Source: Tubulanus polymorphus (lineage: Eukaryota > Nemertea > Palaeonemertea > Tubulaniformes > Tubulanidae). From it: a DNA stretch of 64,000 nucleotides. The notes under the pieces are model-generated. The model saw only the letters and a program-made list of their open reading frames with translations. It was not told the DNA's origin and ran no database searches. Below, in pieces: positions 28,708 to 38,727 of the stretch. Positions within the stretch are counted from its first letter, which is position 1, and each line of letters begins with the position of its first letter. The translations under genes and the position numbers were made by a program. The stretch spans positions 21,364,153 to 21,428,152 of the forward strand of contig NC_134028.1 of NCBI RefSeq assembly GCF_964204645.1, read 5' to 3'.

Positions 28708-28853
28708 AGTAATGGGGAAAGTGTTTTTTTTTCAGATTAAAGGTTGAAAGGTTGAGTAAGTGAAATAAATTCGAGCGTGTGAGAATTTATTTTTTATTTT
28801 CGATGAGCTCGACCTTTCGACCTTTGATCTGAAAAAACACTTTCCCCGTTACT
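28708..28853. repeat. Terminal palindrome J3 of the older element, T-shaped
   Basis: Arms of about 46-48 bp (28,708-28,755 and 28,808-28,853) begin AGTAATGGGG and end CCCCGTTACT. Inside, AAATAAATTC (28,763-28,772) and GAATTTATTT (28,783-28,792) form a perfect second stem with a 10-base loop. The stem sequence differs from J1/J2, but length class, tip AGTAA and loop motif are kept. Most arm mismatches are T opposite a C of a CpG in the other arm. Confidence 0.85.
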
Positions 28854-28857
28854 CTCG

Positions 28858-28966
28858 TTCACACTACAGAAAATACGCGGCCAGCTCAGTTCCGTACTGA
28901 GATCGGGTTTTCTGCGCGGAACGCAGCCGCGAATAGGCCTCGAATAATTCCCAAGTGTGAACCGTA
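28858..28966. repeat. Short TIR repeat, possible hAT-like MITE
   Basis: GTTCACACTACAG at the left and AAGTGTGAAC at the right bracket about 108 bp with internal GC-rich imperfect complementarity (GCGGCC/GCAGCCGCG). It directly abuts the older Polinton terminus. The target duplication could not be defined. Confidence 0.45.
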
Positions 28967-29276
28967 CTGAAATCCTTGTACGAAGGCAGCTATAATCAAA
29001 CTTTGCATACAATATGTAAAATTTAGTGTTCAAAAGAATATCATGTCTAATCTAAAAGGTGATGCGGTCGCACAGAGAATCATATCGCACATCCGTCGAT
29101 ACAACCAGAGAATGAAATTTGTTTAACAAGCTTCGCGCATTGAAATTTTCACATGATGAAAATCTAAATTGAAGCTTTATGAATAGTCTTGTTAGTTCTT
29201 GGAGCTTATTGTCGCGTATAAACACCACTCACCACGCTCACTATTCAACACTGACCATTATATTGGAGGAGAGGAA

Positions 29277-30302
29277 ATGGATGGAAATGTGACGACGCCG
29301 CAGTACTCTTCGAGAATTTCTTTGTGTTCTATAAAGCCAGAAACTCAATACGCTTTATTTCCACTGCATGTCTATATAGGAATTCCAGCATCAGTGACAG
29401 GAATCATTCTTAATGTTTTATCAGTCGTCGTTTTGAACCACATGTCAGTAAAAAGCTTTAATTCAGCAATGTTTCTGTTGAAGTATCTCAGCGTCGCCGA
29501 TAGTGCATTTTTGGTCACCGATCTGAACTATAGGGGTTTAAGATACCTGATAACGATGATTCAACTCGGATTCGATGTATTCAGAATGTCGGCTTCGATG
29601 CAACCATTCATGCTGATTTGTACAGTAACCGCCAATGGCATAGCTCTACAGAATCGGAATTGGACAATAGTTCTAATGAGTTTAGACAGACTCGTTCATG
29701 TTGTGTTTCCTTTTAAAGCCCTTAAATGGTTCACACGTAGGCGATGTATTGTCGTAGTGATTGCACTGTCATTACTTTCAATTTGTAGTCAAATATTTAG
29801 ATACTTCTTTCTCAGACTTAAATGGACGAAACGAACGTGTCCGTACATTGAACCCGGTTATAGAGTAATTTTTGGTAGGGTTACTGCATCTGTCGGTCGG
29901 TTTTATGGTCCTACATTAGGTTCGTTGGCACCGTTAACGTTTCTCTCAGCGTTCGCGGTCGCAACGCTGATATTAACACTACAAATACGCAGGCGTCAAA
30001 AGGAAGTGGCTGCTAGTACTAGCGACAAAAATTCGACGCAAGCGATGAAAATGACATTATGTATCATAGGTCTACATGCATTGTTTGAATTGCCCAGTGG
30101 TATAAACCACATTCTGATCGGTTTGAAACGTTATAGAAAGATCAAATATCATGGTGAAGGAATTACAGATCCCGTGGTAGGTCTACTCAATAGAATCGAC
30201 TCGGTTAGTAATTTCATTATTTTTGTTCTAGCAAGTCCTTCCTTCCGTAAATCGTTAAAAAATATTCTGTTCAAATGTCGATCAACGTTCACACAAAGAT
30301 GA
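29277..30302 (+). CDS. Rhodopsin-type orphan GPCR, copy G2
   Basis: The intronless 341-aa receptor is closest in sequence to G1, sharing MDGNVTTPQ, the LDR motif at the end of TM3, and the C-terminus KCRST..QR. The start chosen is the ATG at 29,277, matching G1; the frame is open further upstream only from a non-ATG codon. Differences from G1 cluster in extracellular loops (for example CPYIEPGYR, SVGRFYGPTLGSL), consistent with ligand-related divergence. No lesion is seen. Confidence 0.92.
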   Translation: MDGNVTTPQYSSRISLCSIKPETQYALFPLHVYIGIPASVTGIILNVLSVVVLNHMSVKSFNSAMFLLKYLSVADSAFLVTDLNYRGLRYLITMIQLGFDVFRMSASMQPFMLICTVTANGIALQNRNWTIVLMSLDRLVHVVFPFKALKWFTRRRCIVVVIALSLLSICSQIFRYFFLRLKWTKRTCPYIEPGYRVIFGRVTASVGRFYGPTLGSLAPLTFLSAFAVATLILTLQIRRRQKEVAASTSDKNSTQAMKMTLCIIGLHALFELPSGINHILIGLKRYRKIKYHGEGITDPVVGLLNRIDSVSNFIIFVLASPSFRKSLKNILFKCRSTFTQR

Positions 30303-32608
30303 ACTAGACTCAATGTACATAGTGTGCGAAGCAAAGATGGCGCTATACAGGGCCGACACGAAACGTCACAGAACGTCATATTGACCGTAAAACGCCTTCA
30401 AGTCAAGGTGTATATCTCATATTCCGCAATAGTCCAGCTAGTCTTAGTAAAATAAATCCGGTCGTGTATTAGGAGTCTGTGAGATTCACGGGGAATGACG
30501 ATTATATTGCGCACAGTGGTGGACCCAGGCGTGCGCCCCTTATTTTTTCCGAGCAAAAAATGCTTTGCAATCCTGTTGCTTTCGTATGCCATCTCCCCTT
30601 CAATGCTCGATCCGCCCCTGGCACAGGTGACATGAGAGAGGCGAGCACTGATGAGATTGTGCCTTTTATCTGTAATCCCTCCCTCCGCCGTGGGAGATAT
30701 CATTTTGACAAAACAAAGCCAAAAGATCGTTTTGAAACGCCAAATAAGACACATTTCAACGGGCCAACATTCAAAAGATCTAGCTTGGTATTTATTGAAC
30801 ATTGTCTCCATGAAACGTGGGTACAAATCCGTCACCTTTTGGACGACCAATCTTGTAAAAATGCTGTTAATTCATTAGTTGTTTACAGGTGCGACTACGC
30901 AAACTCTTTGCTGGCTGGTACATCTGCATCCCATATTGAAAAGCTGCAACTTTTCCAAAACAATGCAGCACGTTTAATGACGAGAACTAGAAAATTATAA
31001 TCATATAACTTCTGTTTTATGTGATCTAAACTGGCTTCCCATCTCGGAAGGAGACAATTTTTAAGATTTACTACTTGTTTTTTTTGCTCCAGTGTATTTG
31101 CAAAACCTTTTTAGTATGTTCCTAGTCGACCATTTAGATCTAGCAATGATCCTACAATTTTAGTTATACCTTATTACTGTCGTGCTAATGGACGAAATGC
31201 TTTTACTTTCATGGCACTAATTTTATGGAATGTACAACCATAGGATATTCGAGCATGTCCAACTGTCTCAAGATAAAAAGACATTTACTCATTTCCCCCC
31301 CCCCCACGATCATTGATCGTTTGCAACGTGTGAATGATTTCAAAAACACATAATCAAAATTTCGATCATCAATTGGAAACTTTAATTGATAACTGAAAGG
31401 CTGCCATATTTCACGGCAAACTTTCATGGATTTTTGCCAATCCATTACACAAAGAAGTGCAAAAGTTCATTCAACGTATCATATATAATTGACCCCAACT
31501 GCATAGACCACCATAAAGAGGAGGTTATGTTCATAAACCAGAATGTGATAAATGAATAGACAATCGATACTATGTATCGGAATTTTCAATGTTAAATTAT
31601 TTTACCAAACAAAATCCATGACAAGATTTATGGATTGATTACGTTGAGAATGATACGAATCTGTTACCATGCAGAATAATACATCGTAACAAACCGCGCG
31701 AGAAGATTAAAAAAGCCCTCGTCCCTCATCCCTTTCGGATCCTTATAGGCGATATCCGTTTTAACTACAACGTGTATGAAACGACTAATACACTCTTATC
31801 CGTGTTCCGTGTCGTTCTATTCATTTGTATACATAATGCGGTCATTCCGCCTGATGATGGCTGTTTCTTAACAACTGAAATTGTCTGTGTGTTTCTTGCT
31901 ATGATCAATAGTTATCTCAAAAATACATATATAGAAATTCTCATCATGTATTTTGGTTGTGTATCATAGGATTGTACAGTTATACGTTACGTGGATTGGT
32001 GACGGCATCAGCCAAACAAAATCTACATATCCTCCACCAAAAAATAGAAGATTTATGATATATTTTTCTTGTTTCGGACCAATAGGCCCTCAGACTAGTG
32101 GGCTGTTCCGAAATATAGATCCTCAAAAATATCTTTCGTGAATTTCAGTTTGGGACTTTTCTTATGATAATGCTCAATAGCCACAGCGTTTTCAAGCAGC
32201 GCGATGCAACAACAATTGTACTCCGGATGTTTCTTCGTGAAAGTATATCTATTTAGTTTTCGCATCTTCACATCATTTCATTTACACAGTAGGGAAAAGA
32301 CATACGTAGTTGTTATTCCATATGCATAAATTATCCCATTACATCCCCATTATATATATATTTGTTATTACCCGAATAGAGTAACTCTTTCGAATTCCAT
32401 CTCATCTTACAAAACACATTCTATAGCGAGCTAGATTGAATTGAGGATTGACGATGATAAATCTGCGCAATGGAGTCTGTTGATACAACCAGAAAATATT
32501 CGCGCATCAAATTTGCACATAATGAAAGCTTCTTTGTAAATCTAAAATGAAGTTTTATCGATAGTTCGTTGACCGTAATGTCTCGAGGAACATCTCACTC
32601 ACTGCAAC
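30303..32608. other. Spacer between G2 and G3
   Basis: No intact gene. It contains a LINE tail (separate entry), then sequence at 31,690-32,280 that recurs at 39,930-40,500 and, more diverged, at 36,440-37,200. The last 250 bp form the G3-type 5' flank. Confidence 0.6.
30800..31300 (+). mobile_element. 3' tail of CR1/L2-like LINE (G2 module)
   Basis: The translation contains IRHLLDDQSCKNAVNSLVVYRCDYANSLLAG and HIEKLQLFQNNAARLMTRTRK. These match the thumb region of non-LTR reverse transcriptases (LDYCNSLL...KLQ..QNAAARL). Downstream, stops and frameshifts break the frame. The same copy, inverted, is at 1,000-1,470. Confidence 0.75.
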
Positions 32609-33607
32609 ATGTACGGAAATGGGACGACGCCGCAGTTCTCCTCGGGAAGCTCCTTGTGTTCTATACATCTGAAACTTAAATACGCTTCATTTCCACTGCA
32701 TGTCTATATAGGAATTCCTGTAGCAGTGACTGGAATCATTCTAAATGTTTTATCAGTCATCGTTTTGAACCAAATGTCAACAAAAAGTTTTAATTCAACA
32801 TTGTTTCTGTTGAAGTATCTTAGCCTCGCCGATAGTGTCTGTTTGGTCACCGATCTGAACTATAGGGGTTTAAGATACCTTATAACGATGATACAATTCG
32901 GGTTCGATGTATTCAGGATGTCGTCTGCGATGCAACCATTCATGCTGATTCGTACAGTAACCGCGAAGGGCATAGCTCTACAGAATCGTAATTGGACGAT
33001 AGTTCTAATGAGTTTAGACAGACTCGTTCACGTTGCGTTTCCTTTTAAAGCCCTTAAATGGTTCACACGTAGGCGATGCCTTGTCGTAGTGATTTCATTG
33101 ACGTTACTTTCAATTTGTAGTCAAATGTATAAATACTTCTACCTCAGACTCAAATGGGCGAAGCGAACTTGTCCGTACAAGAAACCCGGTTATAGAGTGA
33201 TTTTTGGTAGGGTAAATACATCTGTAGGTCGGTTTTACAGTCCTACCTTAAGTTCGTTGGCACCGTTAACGTTTCTCGCAGCGTTCGCGGTCGCAACGCT
33301 GATATTAACAATGCAAATACGCAGGCGTCAAAAGGAAGTGGCTGCAAGTACTAGCGACAAAAATTCGACGCAAGCGATGAAAATGACATTATGTATCATA
33401 GGTCTACATGCATTGTTTGAATTGCCCGGTGGAATAAACCACATTCTGATTGGTTTGAAACGTTATAAAGTGATTAGATATCCAATTGAAGGAATTGCAC
33501 ATCCCGTGGTTGGTTTGCTCAATAGAATCGATTCAGTTAGTAATTTCATTGTTTTTGTTCTAGCTAGTCCTTCTTTCCGTAAATCCTTTAAGAATATTCT
33601 GTTTTAA
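32609..33607 (+). CDS. Rhodopsin-type orphan GPCR, copy G3
   Basis: The intronless 332-aa receptor begins MYGNGTTPQFSSGSS, with an N-glycosylation site NGT at residue 4. It shares TM1 Asn, TM2 LADS, LDR at the TM3 end and SNFIVFVLASPSFRK in TM7 with the family. It ends nine residues before G1/G2 because TTC AAA became TTT TAA at the C-terminus. Unusual residues include Arg in MLIRTVTAKG where the others have Cys or Ser. Its 3' flank carries the 9-bp target site of the TIR element at 33,635. Confidence 0.92.
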   Translation: MYGNGTTPQFSSGSSLCSIHLKLKYASFPLHVYIGIPVAVTGIILNVLSVIVLNQMSTKSFNSTLFLLKYLSLADSVCLVTDLNYRGLRYLITMIQFGFDVFRMSSAMQPFMLIRTVTAKGIALQNRNWTIVLMSLDRLVHVAFPFKALKWFTRRRCLVVVISLTLLSICSQMYKYFYLRLKWAKRTCPYKKPGYRVIFGRVNTSVGRFYSPTLSSLAPLTFLAAFAVATLILTMQIRRRQKEVAASTSDKNSTQAMKMTLCIIGLHALFELPGGINHILIGLKRYKVIRYPIEGIAHPVVGLLNRIDSVSNFIVFVLASPSFRKSFKNILF

Positions 33608-33625
33608 TATCGATCATTAACACAC

Positions 33626-35531
33626 AAAGATGAAGGTAGGGTCTGAAACGAGGCCCCAGCCCCCGCCGCGGCTGCTGCCACACGTCTGAAACACGGTCCT
33701 GGCCCCGGTCCCTGCCGCGACCGCACACGTCTTAAACACGGCCCCGGCCCCATTTAGGATGATACAAAAGATGCTAAAATTATGTAAAATTGTATGTGTG
33801 AGAGAGTGCATGGAAGTGTGAATGAACCTTATTCTTCTGTGTAATATTTCCTTTTTGGGGGTGGTATATCCTACAAGCTATGCTTTTTTAATCTCCCCTC
33901 TGATCAATTATGGCAACGTAATTAGTGTAAAAACATCATGATTTAATTGTATATTATTTGTTATAAATTGCTATAAGGCCACACCAAAGAAAAGTCCTGT
34001 TACTACAATCACCAAAATGGGTAGGTCGGTAGGCAATTTTTTCTTCTTTTTATAGAAAAAAAAATTTCGGGTATTCTTCTGACAGTGGGTAGGTCGCCGT
34101 AGATAATTTTTTACGGGACCAAATTTCCAGTTAAAGATATAATTAGCAGCTAGTCGACCACAATAATAAAGGGAAGTTGAAGTTTTTGTATTATATTTCA
34201 CACTTGGAAACTGTTTATAAAAAGAAAAACATCAAAATCTTGAATAGGTGTATAATATATTGTATACGGAATTCCTGGAATTTTACAATCCAAGGTCGCC
34301 ATCAATATCTGATTAGCAACAACGTTGTCTGAGCACATAAATACCATATCCAGAATAAAATTGTTAAATCCGATGTAATAAGATATTTTTATCATGTCGT
34401 CTCGGTGCCGACATCACGATTTCACGAAAAAGAAAAAATATTTACAAGAATGGAGAGCTTTGTAGTCGGTCAGCCACATATATATTTTTGAAAATAGTTA
34501 TTTCATCCACAATTTTGAAATAGGGTCGGTAGGCAATTTTATTTCATTTCGAAAATAATTATTTGAAATGACGAAATATCGGGTCAGTCGGGCCCGAGAA
34601 ACAGGGTTTTCTTTTGGTGTGGCCTAATTTTCAGAAAACAGCCAATTATATTGTTCATTTTACCCCACAAGTAGATACATAATATTCAACAAAAAGGAAC
34701 TAAAGGAAATAAATATCTCAGTTTCCCTAAAGTAAATTATCCACATGAGCTTGTCGGGTATTGTATAGGTGTTGGCACAAAATAATGCACAACCTACAGA
34801 AAGTAAACACTACTATTTAGTTTTAGATCTTTAGTTTATAGGTCTTAGGTTATATGTCATACTTAACCCAAGAACCAAAAAACCTTAGGTTCTGAAATAT
34901 TGAGCTGCTTCTTCGTGCGGTCTGTCAACTACCCTGGTCTTAACATAAATACTGCACGTATGCTTAAAAAATTGATAAATTTATGAAAGGTGCCTGTAGA
35001 TTTCGTGGAACTTTTAATGCAATACCGCGGAGCGTTATCTTAGGGGTTTCTTGATTGAAAAAAATCATGTCAATGAGCCTGTCATCTGATTCTCCATCAA
35101 CATTTTTTCCATGGGCAGATTTAGGGTTGGTCTCAGTGCCCAGATTCCTGCCTCCCCACTGGGATTATAGCCACTACGTAAAATAACTCGTATTAACAAA
35201 CTGTATTATTTCATCAAGATTCATTCAAATATAGCTCGCAAAGCAAGCGGCCAATTAGATCATCGGTTGTCCAGACAGAGTCGATTGAAGCTTAACCGTT
35301 CAAAGTTGAAATAGTCTAAATTTGAACTTTTGATAGATATTAGAAAATCTCTTTCCGTTTTTATATTCTTTTTTCCTTACATTTGACCATTTAAACAAAA
35401 AAAGAGTGGCCACGGCCGTGTTTAATACGTGTGCGGCCGCGGCAGGGACCGGGGCCGGGACCATGTTTCAGACGTGTGGCCGCGGCCGCGGCCGGGGCCG
35501 GGGCCGTGTTTCAGACCCTACCAAAGATGAA
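33626..35531. mobile_element. 1.9-kb TIR DNA transposon (non-autonomous), 9-bp duplication, copy 1
   Basis: The element at 33,635-35,522 is flanked by AAAGATGAA on both sides (33,626-33,634 and 35,523-35,531). Its about 115-bp GC-rich inverted repeats start GGTAGGGTCTGAAAC and contain CGGCCGCGG-type subrepeats. Empty sites are visible after G2 and G4, where aaagatgaactaga continues uninterrupted. No transposase frame exists. Long TIRs and a nine-base duplication are typical of Mutator-like elements, so that superfamily is the best guess. A smaller TIR repeat is nested at 33,975-34,626. Confidence 0.85.
33975..34626. mobile_element. Nested MITE with AGGCCACACCAAA inverted repeats
   Basis: The left end aggccacaccaaagaaaagtc is mirrored by gttttcttttggtgtggcct at the right end. 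The interior holds repeated gtcggtaggcaatttt motifs and no gene. The same insertion is present at about 57,460-58,101. It could be part of the larger transposon rather than an independent insertion. Confidence 0.55.
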
Positions 35532-37557
35532 CTGCTCAATTTACATAGTGTGCGAAGCAAAGATGGCGCTATACAGGGCCTACACGTAACGTCACTGAGC
35601 GTCATATTGACCGTAAAGCGCCATAAAGTCAAAGTGTATAATTCATATTCACTAATAGTCGTCCACTTCCCTCGTAACTAGCCATAGTAAAAATGCAGTC
35701 GTGTATTAGGAGCTTGTACGTGAGATTTGCGGACAAAATCACGATTAGATACCACACAGGCGGCATGAGAGGAAGAGATCGCAGTTTTTATCCGCAATCT
35801 CTCCCTCCCGTGTGTGAAATGTCATTTTGGCCAAACGAAGCCATCAGACCATTTTGAATGCTTAATGAGACATTCCCACTTGTAAAATAACCCAGCTACA
35901 TTGACCATAAAAGTTATTTATACAGTATTTTCAAGTAAATGAAAAAAACATTCACACATTGACCACCACGATCATCGCCCCTTTGCAACGTGTGTCAATG
36001 ATGTTAAAACGTTATAATCAAGACTTGAATCATCAATTGCAAACTTAAATTAATAATTGAAGGCCGCCATATATTTCACTACAAATTTCAATGGTTTTTT
36101 AACAATCCATCACAAAGAAGTGCAAAAGTTCAATGAATCATATAAAATTGATCCCAACTAGACATAGATATTCTTGTAATTTATGGAGGTTATATTGTTT
36201 ATAACAGAATGTGATGAATGAATAGTATATTGATATTATATATACATCGGAATCTTCAATGTTAAATTCTTTTACCAAACAAAATCCATAATACGATTAA
36301 TACAGATCAACTACCACAAAATGATATTTACCTCTCCTACAATACAGAGACTCATCGGTTTTGTCTGGGGGATATTTATACCTATGGGGGGTTTTCCGGG
36401 GGTACTATTCCTGTTACCACGCAGAATACATTGCAGAAAACCGCGCGAGGACATTCGAAAAGCTAAAAAGGCCCATACGTGTCAGAGCCCCTCATCCCTC
36501 ACCCCTATCCGATCCTGATAGGCGATATCCCTTTTTCCTTCGACGTATCAGTCGAATAAAACACTCCTATCCGTGTTTCGTGTCGTTCTATGCATTTGTA
36601 TACATGCTACGGTCATTCCGCCTGATGATGGCTGTTTCTTAACAACTGAAATGTTCTGTGGTGTATTGGCTCTGTTGAAGAGCGATTCCAAAAATACATA
36701 TATAGAGATTCTCATTATGCATTTTTGGTTGTGTATCAAAGGATCATAAAGTTACGTCACGTGAACTGGTGACGCCATTAGCACAAATAAATTCAGATCC
36801 GTCCACTCAAAAAAAACATCTCGGTGAAATAGGTGATATATCAGTTAAATGAAGAAATCCCACACTTCGAATTAAATTATAGGTTAGAATTAATCATTTT
36901 GAAACCACATATTATTTTGTGGTTTCAAAATAATAAATTCTATCCTAAATTTTAATTCGAAGGGTGGGATTTCTTCATTTATCTACAGTATACACGGATT
37001 ATAGTGTTTATTCGACAACTGATATATCAGTCTTGGACCATGGGCCCTCAGACTAGTGGGCTGTTCAGAAATATAGATCCTCAAAAATATCTTTCGTGAA
37101 TTTCAGTTTGGGACTTGCCTAATGATAATCCTCAATAGTCACAGAGTTTCAAATATACACAGCGCTATGCATTAACAATATGTACTCCGGATGTTTCTTT
37201 CTGACAGTATATCTATGCCATATAGCTTTTGCATATATTTACATAGTAGGGAATATAAATAGTTGTTATTTCATATGCATACACTATCCCATTACATTAT
37301 ATTTGTCATTTCATTATTCCTGAATAGATTAACTTTTTCGACTTTCATCTCAATTTTCAAAACACATTTTATAGCGAGTTAGATTGAGTTGACGACAACG
37401 ATGATACGGCTGCGCAATGGAGTCTGTAGGTACAACCAGTGAATCTTTGCGCACCCAATTTTCACACTGAAAGCTTCTTTTATAAATCTAAATTGAAGCT
37501 TTACGAATATTAGTGCGAGGAGTGTATTAGCTTAAGAAACATATCACTCACTTCAAC
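35532..37557. other. Spacer between G3 and G4, duplicated before G6
   Basis: No intact gene. Almost identical to about 60,755-62,779. It starts with the GPCR 3'-flank motif (gcgaagcaaagatggcgcta), contains decayed module sequence and a long perfect-type hairpin (36,848-36,979), and ends with the 5' flank shared by G4, G5 and G6. Confidence 0.75.
36848..36979. repeat. Foldback repeat (about 130 bp), copy 1
   Basis: aatgaagaaatcccac...attttgaaaccaca is mirrored by tgtggtttcaaaat...gtgggatttcttcatt. Arms of about 58 bp are nearly complementary. The second copy is at 62,070-62,201. It resembles a MITE. Confidence 0.8.
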
Positions 37558-38727
37558 ATGTATGGAAATGGGACGACGCCGCAGTTCTCCTCGGGAAGCT
37601 CCTTGTGTTCTATAAATTTGAAACTTCAATACGCTTCATTTCCACTGCATGTCTATATAGGAATTCCTGTAGCAGTGATAGGAATCATTCTTAATGTTCT
37701 ATCAGTCGTCGTTTTGAATCAGATGTCAACAAAAAGCTTTAATTCAGCATTTTTTCTGTTGAAGTATCTCAGCGTGGCCGATAGTGCATTTTTGGTCACC
37801 GATTTGAACTATAAGGGTTTAAGATACCTGATTACGATGATACAACTCGGGTTCGATGTATTCAGGATGTCGTCTGCGATGCAACCACTGATGCTGATTT
37901 GTACAGTAACCGCCAAGGGCATAGCTCTACAGAATCGGAATTGGACGATAGTTCTAATGAGTTTAGACAGACTCGTTCATGTTGTGTTTCCTTTTAAAGC
38001 CCTCAAATGGTTCACACGTAGTCGAAGTCTCGCTGTAGTGATTGCACTGACGTTACTTTCAATTTTTAGTCAAATTTATAAATACTTCTACCTCAGACTC
38101 AAATGGGCGAAACGAACTTGTCCCTACAGGAAACCCGGTTATAGAGTAATTTTTGGAAGGGTTAATGTATCTGTCGGTCGGTTTTATGGTCCCACGTTAA
38201 GTTCGTTGGCACCGTTAATGTTTCTCGCCGCGTTCGCCGTCGCAACGCTGATCTTAACAATGCAAATACGCAGGCGTAAAAAGGAAGTGGCTGCAAGTAC
38301 TAGCGACAAAAATTCGACGCAAGCGATAAAAATGACATTATGTATCATAGGTTTACATGCACTGTTTGAATTGCCCGGTGGTATAAACCACATTCTGATC
38401 GGTTTGAAACGTTATAAAAAGATCAAATATCCAGTTGAAGGAATTACAGATCCCGTGGTAGGTCTACTCAATAGAATCGATTCGGTTAGTAATTTCATTA
38501 TTTTTGTTCTAGCTAGTCCTTCCTTCCGTAAATCGTTAAAAAATATTCCGTTCAAATGTCGATCGTTAACACACAAAGATGAACTAGACTTACATAGTGT
38601 GCGAAGCAAAGATGGCGCTATACAGGGTCTACACGTAACGTCACAGTGGGTCATATTGACCGTAAAGCGCCTTCAAGTCACGGTGTATAACTCATATTCC
38701 GTAATAGTCAAATTCCCTCATAACTAG
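37558..38727 (+). CDS. Rhodopsin-type orphan GPCR, copy G4, extended C-terminus
   Basis: The receptor core (residues 1-335) is the usual family fold: TM1 Asn, TM2 LSVADS, LDR at TM3, SNFIIFVLASPSFRK in TM7. A one-base difference near 38,564, relative to G2, bypasses the normal stop. It adds about 50 residues read from the conserved 3' flank (HSVRSKDGAIQGLHV...), giving 389 aa. The extension is translated from what is non-coding sequence after other copies, so it is probably accidental. The 3' flank keeps the empty target site of the 1.9-kb transposon. Confidence 0.88.
   Translation: MYGNGTTPQFSSGSSLCSINLKLQYASFPLHVYIGIPVAVIGIILNVLSVVVLNQMSTKSFNSAFFLLKYLSVADSAFLVTDLNYKGLRYLITMIQLGFDVFRMSSAMQPLMLICTVTAKGIALQNRNWTIVLMSLDRLVHVVFPFKALKWFTRSRSLAVVIALTLLSIFSQIYKYFYLRLKWAKRTCPYRKPGYRVIFGRVNVSVGRFYGPTLSSLAPLMFLAAFAVATLILTMQIRRRKKEVAASTSDKNSTQAIKMTLCIIGLHALFELPGGINHILIGLKRYKKIKYPVEGITDPVVGLLNRIDSVSNFIIFVLASPSFRKSLKNIPFKCRSLTHKDELDLHSVRSKDGAIQGLHVTSQWVILTVKRLQVTVYNSYSVIVKFPHN

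Larger units (their letters stand above)
6045..28853 (-). mobile_element. Older Polinton/Maverick-like element, split and 3'-truncated
   Basis: Read on the minus strand this element runs: terminus at 28,853 (AGTAACGGGG), palindrome, small gene (28,623-28,282), ZF-PolB (10,522-6,476), HNH gene (6,445-6,045), then a break into LINE DNA. It is interrupted by the younger Polinton at 10,533-28,249. Removing that insertion and one copy of TATATA rejoins a PolB upstream region that matches the younger element's own PolB upstream region. Capsid, ATPase and integrase genes are absent, so it is a large deletion derivative. No target duplication can be checked because the left end is lost. Confidence 0.8.
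29070..31760 (+). repeat. GPCR module G2 (direct partner of inverted G1 module)
   Basis: Includes GPCR G2, a 3' flank with the motif gcgaagcaaagatggcgcta, a LINE tail and a distal flank ending near ctttcggatccttatagg. The same order recurs after G4 (38,580-40,010) and inverted at 60-3,230. Confidence 0.8.

Noticed and set aside
29199-29276. Upstream extension of G2 by 26 codons.
   Set aside because: It begins at a non-ATG codon and has no counterpart before G1; the ATG at 29,277 matches G1.
35406-35681. Gly/Arg-rich frame across the GC-rich repeat (also at 60,629-60,904).
   Set aside because: It is the right TIR of the transposon plus the GPCR 3' flank read through; composition comes from CGGCCGCGG repeats.
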